Part shown: positions 15,327 through 23,705 of the stretch, piece by piece | Layout: every line of letters begins with the position of its first letter | How positions within the stretch are numbered: position 1 is the first letter of the stretch | DNA from: Prevotella sp. | GTDB lineage: Bacteria; Bacteroidota; Bacteroidia; Bacteroidales; Bacteroidaceae | Assembly: GCA_017619755.1 (NCBI GenBank) | Contig: JAFZRU010000052.1 | Location: forward strand, 1 to 64,000 | Length of the DNA stretch: 64,000 bases | Direction of reading: 5' to 3' | Notes under the pieces: generated by a model | The model's input: only the letters and a program-made list of their open reading frames with translations | Databases searched by the model: none | What the model was told of the DNA's origin: nothing | Translations under genes and position numbers: made by a program

Positions 15327-16886
15327 ATGAAGAAGATATATTTAGTGATGGCGGCCGCCATCGCAGTGCTGCCTATGGCTGCACAGGAGACTTACGAGAA
15401 TGCCAAAATCCTCGACCAGGACCTCAACGGAACGGCTCGCTACGTGGGAATGGGAGGCGCCACCGACGCCCTTGGAGGAGAAATCTCGTCCATCAGTTCC
15501 AACCCCGCAAGCATCGGCCTCTTCCGCCACAACAAGGTGGAAGGCACTGCAGGAATGGTGTCGCAGCAGGATGCGGCTAACTACCCGGAGGGTGACAAGA
15601 CCAAACTCAGCTTCGACCAATTGGGCTTCGTCTATTCCACCCGGAGCGGGGAGAACTCGTTCATCAACATGGGTTTCAACTATCACAAGAGCAAGAATTT
15701 CAACTACATCCTCTCTGCCGACGACCAACTCCACATGGCATCGCAGAACAAGAACTCCTATATGAAGCTCTACAACGGACTGCTGTACAACACCGACAGG
15801 GACGGCAACTTCAACTTGGACGCCGACTATGTCACCTGCAACCAGCTCGATGACATCTTCACCAGGAACCTCTTCTACGCATACGACAATTCAACGGCTT
15901 ATTTCTACGACGCCACGTCTTACGACTTCGACAGGGCGCACAAGGGGTACATCGGAGCATACGACCTCAACATCAGTGGAAACATCAACGACAGGGTCTA
16001 TCTCGGCCTCACCGTCGGGGTGGAGGACGTCCACTACAAGCACACCTCCGACTACACAGAGCAAATTGCAACACCCAACAACATCGGGATACAGAAACTC
16101 AACGTCTATGACGAAAGGAGAATTACCGGTTCGGGTTACAACATCAAACTCGGTGCCATCGTAAGGCCCATCGAGTACGTGCCACTCCTCATCGGAGCAA
16201 GCGTCTCAACTCCCACCTGGTATCGTCTCACCACGGAGAACTACACCGAGGTGAGCGACGGAAACAACACCGTCTTCACCGAGGACATCTACGACTACAA
16301 GGTCTATACTCCTTGGAAGTTCGGCCTCAGCCTGGGATTCACTGACGGGAAGTTCTTCGCCATCGGAGCCGGCCTCGACTATGCCGACTACTCCTCCACC
16401 GACAACCGCATCAACGACGGTGGCTCGTACGACTTCTATGACTACTATGAGTCCAGCAGCAGCGACAAGAACATGAACAGGCACACCAAGGAAACCCTCA
16501 AGGGCGTCACCACGTTCAAGTTGGGTGCCGAGGTGAAACCCATTCCCGAACTCGCCATCAGGGCTGGATACAACCACCTCTCCGCCATGTATGACATGGA
16601 CGGCTTCAGGGACGGCACCATCAGCTCCCCCGGAACCTACCACGCCAGCACCACGGACTACACCAACTGGAAGGACACCAACCGCTTCACCTTCGGCATC
16701 GGATGGAGGATAGAGAAAAACTGGAACCTCGACCTGTCTTACCAGTACAGTGCCACCAACGGTGAATTCACACCATTCCAAAACTACGAGGATGCTACCT
16801 ACATCGACTGGGACAACAAAACCAACATCGTCGATGTTACCAACAAGCGTCACCAGATCCTTTGCTCCATTGGATACACTTTCTAA
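15327..16886 (+). CDS. OmpP1/FadL/TodX-family outer membrane protein
   Basis: I start at the ATG at 15327 (MKKIYLVMAAAIAVLPMAAQ, a classic signal peptide) rather than an upstream in-frame TTG. The mature N-terminus contains GTARYVGMGGATDALGGEIS and SSNPASIGLFR, the conserved NPA-type opening of FadL-like porins in Bacteroidetes. The rest alternates amphipathic strands and ends in ...LCSIGYTF with a terminal Phe, as expected for an outer-membrane beta-barrel. Length (519 aa) fits the family. It probably moves hydrophobic small molecules; the ligand is unknown. A strong terminator follows. Confidence 0.9.
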   Translation: MKKIYLVMAAAIAVLPMAAQETYENAKILDQDLNGTARYVGMGGATDALGGEISSISSNPASIGLFRHNKVEGTAGMVSQQDAANYPEGDKTKLSFDQLGFVYSTRSGENSFINMGFNYHKSKNFNYILSADDQLHMASQNKNSYMKLYNGLLYNTDRDGNFNLDADYVTCNQLDDIFTRNLFYAYDNSTAYFYDATSYDFDRAHKGYIGAYDLNISGNINDRVYLGLTVGVEDVHYKHTSDYTEQIATPNNIGIQKLNVYDERRITGSGYNIKLGAIVRPIEYVPLLIGASVSTPTWYRLTTENYTEVSDGNNTVFTEDIYDYKVYTPWKFGLSLGFTDGKFFAIGAGLDYADYSSTDNRINDGGSYDFYDYYESSSSDKNMNRHTKETLKGVTTFKLGAEVKPIPELAIRAGYNHLSAMYDMDGFRDGTISSPGTYHASTTDYTNWKDTNRFTFGIGWRIEKNWNLDLSYQYSATNGEFTPFQNYEDATYIDWDNKTNIVDVTNKRHQILCSIGYTF

Positions 16887-16935
16887 GGATACACTCCTTT
16901 GTATCATACTTTCTTCTGAATAATCATATCTGTCG

Positions 16936-16976
16936 TTCCCGGGACTTCCTTCCAAGAAGCCCCGGGAAAGTTTTTT
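16936..16976 (+). terminator. Intrinsic terminator after the FadL-like gene
   Basis: TTCCCGGG pairs with CCCGGGAA, extended inward by CTTC/GAAG past one mismatch, followed by a run of six T. A canonical rho-independent terminator. Confidence 0.85.
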
Positions 16977-16978
16977 AG

Positions 16979-17259
16979 ATGAAAGATTAAAGATTAAAAA
17001 TGAAAGATGAAATAAAAGATTAAAGATGAAAGATGAAAAATGAAAAATTAAAATTAAAAGATGAAAGATGAGCGCCACGGGGCCGTTATTTCTGTACTAA
17101 TTCCAAACCCAAGAGGCCGTTATTTCTGTACTAATTCCTAACGCCACGGGGTCATCATTTCTGTAGGGGTGGACTTTATGTCCATCCGCTCGCCCGTTAG
17201 GGCGAATAATTATCACGTTAGGGCGAACACGGATGATGACATCTGGATGGCAACCTTCT
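16979..17259. repeat. Repeat-filled intergenic region
   Basis: 16979-17070 is low-complexity GATGAAAGATTAAA-type sequence. 17072-17165 holds three degenerate copies of an approximately 34-bp unit with the core GGCCGTTATTTCTGTA (17081, 17115; diverged at 17150). 17162-17206 is the 45-bp dispersed element. No coding potential is seen. Confidence 0.75.
17162..17206 (+). repeat. 45-bp dispersed element, copy 1
   Basis: It begins TGTAGGGGTGGACTTTATGT and ends in the hairpin CGCCC-GTTA-GGGCG. The reverse complement of this element, with 43 of 45 positions identical, is at 52806-52850. Confidence 0.9.
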
Positions 17260-20200
17260 TTATCGCTTCTTCTTTTCCCTAAATAGTCGGCGGTCCCAAT
17301 ACCACATGTCGAAACCCACAGTCAGGGAGGAGGGGTATGCCTTCACCCCATTGGTAAGACGGAACAGCGGCACGAGGCTCTGCGTGAATGACAGCGTGAC
17401 GGGGCCGATGCCGGCGATGGTTGTCCAACTGGCGCGGAAATGGTTGCCGTGGAAGGGTTGGCTCACGGCCTCCTTCTCGTCTGGATAGCGATTTTTGTAG
17501 GTGGCACGGTCGCCATGGAGGATGAGACCCGTTTGCAGCGACAGTTCCCGACCGCGTGTCTGCACACCTAACAGCAGCGGGATGCGGATGGAGAAATTGT
17601 TGAGGTAGTTTTGGCGAAGCTTCTCCGGTGCTGGCTCAAACGCCGTCTTGTAACCCTTTCTCACAGCCACCACGTCGCGCTGGAACTCATAGTTCTCAAT
17701 GGCGAACTGCAGGGCCGTGGAGACACCAAAGACGCCTCGGTAGAGATTGCGCGACACCTGCAGGAAGGTGAAGCCGAACTCCATCTTGCGCCACACGCCC
17801 GGGCGCAGGTGGAAACCCTCGTATTTGCTGCCGAAGACCCCGTCATAGAGCATCGAACCACCCATCCAGAAGGCTGGCAACTGAGGGTCGTAGCAATGCG
17901 AATAGTCGATGAGGCTGCTGCCCTCCCCGCCCTCGTACATCGTTGCGGCAAAGGGGAATAAGTGTGCCGACCACTGCTCAAGGGGACGGCGCCAGGGGGC
18001 GTTCTCCACCACGCATCCCGGAGGGGCGGAGACGAAGAGCGTGGTGTCCTTCTTGTTGAAGTCGATGGTCACCCTGCCGTAGAGCGTCTCCATGGAGGCT
18101 TTCACCTTGGTGATGTCGCCCACGGCCAGGGGGTCGATGACGAGGTGTCGCATGCCGTGCGTGCCGGGCTTCTGTCGGATGCCGGCCAACGTGCGGAAGA
18201 ACCACTCGTCGATTTGTCCCAGCATGAAATGGTTCTCAGAAGATCCTTGGCGCGGGTCCCACTGCTCCGTCAGTGTCGTGGCTCCTTGTACCAACTGGAA
18301 GCCGTAGCCCGGCGTTTCGTAGTGGTTGAGCATCTTGAAGAGCAGTTCGTTGCAGCCGTTGTCTGCCAGCACGCGGAAGAGGTAGCGGTTCCCCACGTCG
18401 CCCGTGGTGAGGCGGTCGCCATGGGCGTGGATGTCGGCGATGAGTGACTGCAGCACGGCCTCCTTGTGCTCGCCGGTGATGCCGAGGAAGAGGGGCAGGG
18501 CATTGCTCGTCTGGCTGCCGGAGCCGTAATAGCACGAGTCGGCGTGGTAGAAATGGCGGTTGAATGCCTCCACCACCTCCACATGGCGAGCGCGGTAACG
18601 AGCCGCGTCGTTCGGATGTCCGGCCATCCTTGCCGCCTCCGCCACGAGTTGCAGGTCGTAGATGTAGTGCGCCGTGGCGACGAGCGGCACCGGCGTGTTC
18701 TGGCTGAAGCCGGGGCGGCGCGGGCCGTAGTCGTACCAGTCGCCCAAGCCGTGGCTCACGATGCCGTCCTCCGAGCGACTTGTCAGGTAATCTACATAGC
18801 GGCGCATCGGCTCGTAGTTATCCACTATCAACGTGCTGTCGCCATACATGTCGTAGTACATGAACGGGAGGATGACGAGCGTGGAGCCCCACTCCGGGGA
18901 GTCGTCGAAGAGATTGCCGAAGGAGACGTATTGCGGCGCGGTGGTGGGCACCATGCCGTCGGCCTTCTGTGTATCTACGATGTCGCGGATGATTTTGGGG
19001 ATGAGCGTCGTCATGTCATAGTTGTAGAGCAGCGAAGGACCACACAGATGATCCTGCTCCAACCACCCCAATTTCTCACGCTGCGGGCAGTCGGTGAGCA
19101 CGCCCTGCATGTTGGAGCGTTCGGCACGCTCGATGAGACGGTGCGTCCTCGTCATCAGGTCGTTGTCGCACCAGAAAGTGGAGGTCTCACGAGCGGAGTT
19201 ATACACGAAGCAGCTGTGCAGGCTGTGCAGCACCGGCAGGCTGTCGGGGTTCGCCTTGCCCTCTTCCACGGCACCCTCCACTTGGATGTAGCGGAAGCCA
19301 TAATAAGAGAAGGTAGGATGCCATGTCTCGCGACCGTTGCCGCCAAGGGTGTATTCGTAATAGTGGGGCCGGCCCGTCTGCGACTGGTCGCAAGCCCCCT
19401 GTGGCGTGAGGCGCTCCGACACGAGCAGCGTCACCGTCTGTCCCGGACGGCCCGAGACGGTGATTTCCGGAAAGCCGGAGAGGTTTTGGCCCATGTCGCA
19501 GACGAAGGTGCCGGGGCGCACCTCGCGCTTCGTTATCGCAGAGGCGGCAGACAGGGAGTCCTTGTCGATGTAGTGCGTGCTTTTCACCGCGTATCGTTCC
19601 ATCACCCTCACCGGAGGGGCGGTCTCCGGGCGGAGTTTTCCTGCTGGGCCTTCCACGGCGACAGCAGGAAACCATTTGCCGTCGTCATACTCCGGCAGGT
19701 CGCAGCCGAAGGGGATGAGGCGGGCGTCGTAGGACTCGCCGCCGTAGATGCTGTTGAACGTGATGGGGCTGGGTGTCCACCGCCAACTCTCGTCGGTGAA
19801 GACGTGTTCCGTCGTGCCGTCGGTGTAGGTGATGTCTAGGCGGAGCAACAGTTGCGGCGGGCCGAAGCTGGCTTGGAGCTTGCTGTAACGGGAGCCGCGC
19901 TGCACGTTGAAGAAGCCGTTGCCCAAAAGCACGGTGACGGCGTTGGCACCGAGTTGGAGGAGGCGCGTCACGTCGTAGGTGTTGTAATACACCGTGCGGC
20001 TGTATTCGCTCCAGAGGGGGGCGAACTCACTGTCACCCACCGAGAAACCGTTGATGAAAAGTTTGTAATGCCCCAAACCGCTGACATATACTACGGCGTC
20101 GGCCACTTCACGGTTGGAGAGGAACGTTTTTCTAAGCAGGATGCTCCGTGCCGACAAGGTATCTACATCCTCCCATTTCGTCTTGAAACTGTCTTTCTTG

Positions 20201-20733
20201 AACACCTCGTTGCTCCAACGGCCTTCGGGAATGTGGGAGGCGGCCTTCGTGATGGCTCCAATCCAGCGGGGGGTGGGGGAGAGGTGTCCGTCGAAGGCGG
20301 TGGTGGTGGGTGGAGAGAAGAGGTCGGAAGGCACCACGCGGATGGTCTGCCAAGCACTCCACGGCGACCACTGTTCCTCAGGGGCGCCTTTCTTGGTGAT
20401 GGCATCGTGGCATATCCTCACGTGCCAGTCGTAGCCCACTTGATTGGGAGAGAGGTGGGGAAGTTCGATGAACTGGCTTTCGGTGGAGCGCACCGGTCCG
20501 CTGTCGTAAATCAGTTCGCCCGTGATATGCTCCAACACCTCTATCTGATAGGCTTCCTGCGTGAGGGACGGAATGTCGCCATTGACGTATTGCCACCCCA
20601 CGCGGGAGACGCCCTCTTCCACGATGGCGGTGTGCCCGCTCTGGTAGTTGCACGTCGTCTTCGTCACCATCAGTTGGGCGTGGCTCATGAGGCCGGCCGT
20701 CAGCAGCAGGCAAATGATGAAAACTCTTCTCAT
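17260..20733 (-). CDS. GH78 alpha-L-rhamnosidase fused to a C-terminal outer-membrane beta-barrel-like domain
   Basis: The 1157-aa protein has a signal peptide (1-19). It then shows GH78 architecture: an N-terminal beta-sandwich, the SVGDSEFAPLWSEYSRTVYY domain, and the (alpha/alpha)6 catalytic domain with DCPQREKLGWLEQDH (about 546-560, carrying the general acid Glu) and TLTEQWDPR (about 814, likely general base). After the usual C-terminal beta-domain, residues of about 935-1157 switch to amphipathic strands (WRKMEFGFTFLQV, NNFSIRIPLLLGVQTR, ELSLQTGLILHG, SSLTVGFDMWYW). These resemble the small PorT-like outer-membrane barrels of Bacteroidetes. No frame change is seen between the parts. The fusion would tether the enzyme to the outer membrane. 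Confidence 0.8.
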   Translation of the reverse strand: MRRVFIICLLLTAGLMSHAQLMVTKTTCNYQSGHTAIVEEGVSRVGWQYVNGDIPSLTQEAYQIEVLEHITGELIYDSGPVRSTESQFIELPHLSPNQVGYDWHVRICHDAITKKGAPEEQWSPWSAWQTIRVVPSDLFSPPTTTAFDGHLSPTPRWIGAITKAASHIPEGRWSNEVFKKDSFKTKWEDVDTLSARSILLRKTFLSNREVADAVVYVSGLGHYKLFINGFSVGDSEFAPLWSEYSRTVYYNTYDVTRLLQLGANAVTVLLGNGFFNVQRGSRYSKLQASFGPPQLLLRLDITYTDGTTEHVFTDESWRWTPSPITFNSIYGGESYDARLIPFGCDLPEYDDGKWFPAVAVEGPAGKLRPETAPPVRVMERYAVKSTHYIDKDSLSAASAITKREVRPGTFVCDMGQNLSGFPEITVSGRPGQTVTLLVSERLTPQGACDQSQTGRPHYYEYTLGGNGRETWHPTFSYYGFRYIQVEGAVEEGKANPDSLPVLHSLHSCFVYNSARETSTFWCDNDLMTRTHRLIERAERSNMQGVLTDCPQREKLGWLEQDHLCGPSLLYNYDMTTLIPKIIRDIVDTQKADGMVPTTAPQYVSFGNLFDDSPEWGSTLVILPFMYYDMYGDSTLIVDNYEPMRRYVDYLTSRSEDGIVSHGLGDWYDYGPRRPGFSQNTPVPLVATAHYIYDLQLVAEAARMAGHPNDAARYRARHVEVVEAFNRHFYHADSCYYGSGSQTSNALPLFLGITGEHKEAVLQSLIADIHAHGDRLTTGDVGNRYLFRVLADNGCNELLFKMLNHYETPGYGFQLVQGATTLTEQWDPRQGSSENHFMLGQIDEWFFRTLAGIRQKPGTHGMRHLVIDPLAVGDITKVKASMETLYGRVTIDFNKKDTTLFVSAPPGCVVENAPWRRPLEQWSAHLFPFAATMYEGGEGSSLIDYSHCYDPQLPAFWMGGSMLYDGVFGSKYEGFHLRPGVWRKMEFGFTFLQVSRNLYRGVFGVSTALQFAIENYEFQRDVVAVRKGYKTAFEPAPEKLRQNYLNNFSIRIPLLLGVQTRGRELSLQTGLILHGDRATYKNRYPDEKEAVSQPFHGNHFRASWTTIAGIGPVTLSFTQSLVPLFRLTNGVKAYPSSLTVGFDMWYWDRRLFREKKKR

Positions 20734-20885
20734 ATTCCTGTCTTTAGGTTTTAGGTCGCTAAATTAAGAAAAAACGACGTAACCCACGGCCTTTTTCATT
20801 TTTTTAACCATCAAATAAGTATGGTATAACAGTTCAGAGGATTGCAAAATGAAAGATGAATAATTTAGTATTGTGCGTTTGAAAA

Positions 20886-21101
20886 CGGCCTGAAAGGCCA
20901 AAAGCAATCAGCCCAGGGCAACGCCCTGGGGAAGGGAGTGAGCCAATTATCGCCCTGAAAGGGCAAAAGCTTTGTGATACCTATAAGGCTTTTGCCCTTT
21001 CAGGGCGCAATCTACTCCTTTATTTACAACCCAGGGCGTTGCCCTGGGCTGGTATCTCGTTGGCCTTTCAGGCCGTCTTTGCACATAATCCATCCGCACG
21101 G
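20886..21101. repeat. Long nested palindromic element, copy A
   Basis: About 190 bp built of three nested inverted repeats: CGGCCTGAAAGGCCAA with TTGGCCTTTCAGGCCG at the ends, CCCAGGGCAACGCCCTGGG with CCCAGGGCGTTGCCCTGGG inside, and CGCCCTGAAAGGGCAAAAGC with GCTTTTGCCCTTTCAGGGCG at the centre. About 25 bp beyond the right end (TCTTTGCACA...CCGCAC) are also shared with copy B at 31256-31466. It fills the space between the vWA lipoprotein gene and GH78; nothing else is visible in 20734-21107. Confidence 0.9.
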
Positions 21102-21107
21102 AAAATT

Positions 21108-22346
21108 TTATTCTGTATAATAACTTATCAGTCGAATGAGGAGTTCGTTGAGCTGCTCCACCTCATAGTCACCCACAGAGGCGGGCATGTGGCTGTAGCC
21201 CACGCCGCTGTCGTCGGTGAGGAAGACGTAGGTGCCGCCGGTGGCCATGGAGAAGAAGCGCAGCATGAACTCGGTGTTTTTGTCCGCCCCGCTTGCCGCC
21301 ACGGGGATGAGTTTGATGCCATATTTGGCGCAGTTCTCCACCGACTCCTGGAGCGAGTGGATGACATCATCCTGATGGTGAGCCGGAGCGTCGAGCAAAA
21401 GGAACGCCATACGGCAGCGGGCGTCGATGTCCCACGACAAGTCTTGCAGCATCCGTTCGAGGGCTGTGTGAACCGCCTCCGGGTAGTCGCCGCCGCCGTC
21501 AGCCCGCTGCTCCGCCACAAAATTGGCCGTCTTTTTGACGTTGTCGGTGAAATTGTGGTGGCGGGTGAGGTATTCGTCTCCGTTGTCGCGATAGAACAAG
21601 GCCGCCGTGCGCATCTTCATGTCTGAGCGGATGGACTGCACCTTGTTGATGATATCTACAAGGTCGTTTTTGAGAAATTCTATCTCGTCGTGCATGGACC
21701 CCGTGGCATCTACGATGAAGGCGATGTCGGCCTGCTGAGTGAGTTTTTTGGGCTTTTTGCAGACATACTCATTGACAGGAACCGTTTGCAGGAGCGAGTC
21801 CCAGGGGCAGACCACGGGATGCCCGTCCATCACCTCGTCATTCAGACTGATGCGGAGGTGGTCGGCGTTCGCAGAATTGGTTTTTTGAAACATTCCAACC
21901 CAGCAGTCGGCCAAGCCGTGGTTGTCGGTGACGGTCTCCCACAGCGTGTCGCCATCCTTGCCATCGCTCAGCAGTTTCACCTTCACGCCGGCCAAGGCGG
22001 AGCCTTTCCCGTCGGTCACTTTCACCGCGATGCGCGTGTTGGTGTAGAACTCCCAGTAGTCGCTCTTGTCGGAGAATTGCTCTCCAAGCATCAGTTGCGA
22101 CCAAAACGACCAGTGGGTCAGGTCGCACCACTCGCCGGCTGTCACGATGCCCGCCTGTGTGTTGCCATTGGGCGTGCCGGGGCCTTCGCTTCCGCCTTTG
22201 CCGCCGTCTGTGGTATAACTAAAAGATTCCTTGCCGGGGACATCCGGTACTGCTTCGCTATCCGTCTCTGAGCAAGAAGAAAAGACAAACGCTGCTGCCA
22301 GCAGACTGAGGCCGGCAATGGATAGGAAATGGATTTTGGATTTCAT
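21108..22346 (-). CDS. von Willebrand factor A domain lipoprotein
   Basis: The 412-aa protein has a lipoprotein signal peptide with Cys25 in FSSC. A Gly/Pro-rich linker is followed by a beta-sandwich-like region (about 100-190, KVTDGKGSALAGVKVKLLSDG) and a vWA domain from about 208 with the MIDAS motif DATGSM (Asp213; Thr in place of the first Ser of DxSxS) and DAPAHH later. It should be lipid-anchored and bind a divalent metal and a protein or glycan partner. The C-terminus ends about 7 nt from the repeat-element homology, which may act as its terminator. Confidence 0.85.
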   Translation of the reverse strand: MKSKIHFLSIAGLSLLAAAFVFSSCSETDSEAVPDVPGKESFSYTTDGGKGGSEGPGTPNGNTQAGIVTAGEWCDLTHWSFWSQLMLGEQFSDKSDYWEFYTNTRIAVKVTDGKGSALAGVKVKLLSDGKDGDTLWETVTDNHGLADCWVGMFQKTNSANADHLRISLNDEVMDGHPVVCPWDSLLQTVPVNEYVCKKPKKLTQQADIAFIVDATGSMHDEIEFLKNDLVDIINKVQSIRSDMKMRTAALFYRDNGDEYLTRHHNFTDNVKKTANFVAEQRADGGGDYPEAVHTALERMLQDLSWDIDARCRMAFLLLDAPAHHQDDVIHSLQESVENCAKYGIKLIPVAASGADKNTEFMLRFFSMATGGTYVFLTDDSGVGYSHMPASVGDYEVEQLNELLIRLISYYTE

Positions 22347-22458
22347 ATTCTCAATCAGTTTTTTTGTTATTCTTTTCCCTTATAATGCGGCCATAGGCAA
22401 TACATTGCATCAAAAAGGAGGGTTTTAACTATTTTTAATGTTTTGGGTGGCGTCATCT

Positions 22459-22530
22459 CGTTATTCCGTTATGACGTTATTCCGTCATGACGTTATTCCG
22501 TCATTTCGTCATGACGTTATTCCGTCATCC
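22459..22530. repeat. 16-bp tandem repeat array
   Basis: Four units of CGTTATTCCGTCATGA (22459, 22475, 22491, 22515), the third followed by an 8-bp partial unit. Unit junctions form the palindrome CGTCATGACG. They lie between divergent genes; the rest of 22347-22604 shows nothing else. Confidence 0.85.
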
Positions 22531-22604
22531 CGATGTGACATCATTTCCTTATTATTTCATTATCAATCATTTGCGGATAGTGATAAAAAAAACTCTCGGA
22601 ATTA

Positions 22605-22636
22605 TTTGGAGATAACATGGAAAGTACTTACTTTTG
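22605..22636 (+). promoter_or_regulatory. Promoter of the 22751 gene
   Basis: TTTG (22605-22608), 20 nt, TACTTTTG (22629-22636): a good Bacteroidetes -33/-7 pair, leaving a leader of about 110 nt. Confidence 0.65.
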
Positions 22637-22750
22637 CAGCGCAACTAACGGAACAAGACCTAAGCAGAAAGCGATGCACATAACATTCATTGCAAACCGA
22701 TATGCGACGGCTGTTGCCGACACATCAGTATTCATTTACCATTACCCAAT

Positions 22751-23548
22751 ATGAAACAAAACAAGAAAACCCTCGCCCTCAAAAACCTCAACAAGAGCAA
22801 CGTGTGGGACTTGCAAGAGAACGACGTCTTCCGCCTGTGGGAAGCCGCAGAGAAGGACGCCGACATCAGGGACAACACACGCCACTACATCGACATCATC
22901 AAGAGCGCCTTCGACATGGAGGAGGTGAAGGTGGATAAACCCGAGGTGGTGAAGAAATACGAGGCAAGAGGATACAAGGTGGGATTGCTGAAGACCGATG
23001 ACGGCGAAAAAGTGAAATGGGCGGTGAAGAAACGCCCCATCCTGCGCGTCACAGACCTCACATACGAAAACATAAGACACATCACCACATCCAAATTGCT
23101 GGAAGTCATCGACCGCAACTTCGGCGGTGGATGGGACAGCCTCTCGCAGAGCATCCAGGACATCATCGAGAGCGGCTTCGACATCAGCACCACCACCCTT
23201 CCCAAGGACAGGCTGCGCAAGCCGGGAGGGATGTATGAGAAAAAGGTCGCCGACGGCTTCGAGGTGCTCGAAATCGCCAAGGGGATGTGGGTGGAGGCCA
23301 TCTTCGCCAAAGCAAAACCTGAAATGGAGAAACCAAGGCTCAAAACTGACAACTTCCCCGATGAGGAAGAGGATGAGAACGAAGAGGAGTACAACGAGAA
23401 GGAGGACTATTACAATGACCCCGACGAGGAGGACGACACCTTCGACGAAGACAAACTCACCGAGGAGAGTTATCGCACAACATTCGAGACCGACCCTGAA
23501 GACCTCAGCTTGGAGGCTGAGGGCATCAGCGACGAGTACGACGAATGA
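22751..23548 (+). CDS. Hypothetical cytoplasmic protein with acidic C-terminal tail
   Basis: The 265-aa protein begins MKQNKKTLALKNLNKSNVWD and has no signal peptide. The middle (about 95-190) contains LTYENIRHITTSKLLEVIDR and DIIESGFDIST and looks like an alpha/beta or helical domain I cannot name. Residues of about 200-265 are dominated by Glu and Asp with Tyr and Asn, likely disordered. It has its own promoter and a strong terminator at 23580, so it is a monocistronic gene. An acidic tail could serve in nucleic-acid mimicry or protein binding, but nothing in the sequence settles this. Confidence 0.75.
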   Translation: MKQNKKTLALKNLNKSNVWDLQENDVFRLWEAAEKDADIRDNTRHYIDIIKSAFDMEEVKVDKPEVVKKYEARGYKVGLLKTDDGEKVKWAVKKRPILRVTDLTYENIRHITTSKLLEVIDRNFGGGWDSLSQSIQDIIESGFDISTTTLPKDRLRKPGGMYEKKVADGFEVLEIAKGMWVEAIFAKAKPEMEKPRLKTDNFPDEEEDENEEEYNEKEDYYNDPDEEDDTFDEDKLTEESYRTTFETDPEDLSLEAEGISDEYDE

Positions 23549-23579
23549 CATCATCACGTAACATCACGAGCTTTGACAG

Positions 23580-23610
23580 GTGAAGCCTCCCTCTCATGGG
23601 GAGGCTTCAC
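23580..23610 (+). terminator. Intrinsic terminator after the acidic-tail gene
   Basis: GTGAAGCCTCCC pairs perfectly with GGGAGGCTTCAC across a 7-nt loop, followed by TCATTCT. Confidence 0.75.
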
Positions 23611-23674
23611 TCATTCTGGCCGCTCATCTTGTATTTTTTCCTTGCAAAAAGGCGGAATATTCATTTTTTATCCT

Positions 23675-23682
23675 TAATTTTG
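23675..23682 (+). promoter_or_regulatory. -7 box for the carboxylesterase gene
   Basis: TAATTTTG, 23 nt before the ATG at 23706. The -33 element is unclear. Confidence 0.5.
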
Positions 23683-23705
23683 CACTATCATCAAAAAACG
23701 ACACT

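Noticed and set aside
18466-19839. Long rightward frame opposite the GH78 gene
   Set aside because: Antisense to the catalytic domain with conserved motifs; no start signal or recognisable domain.
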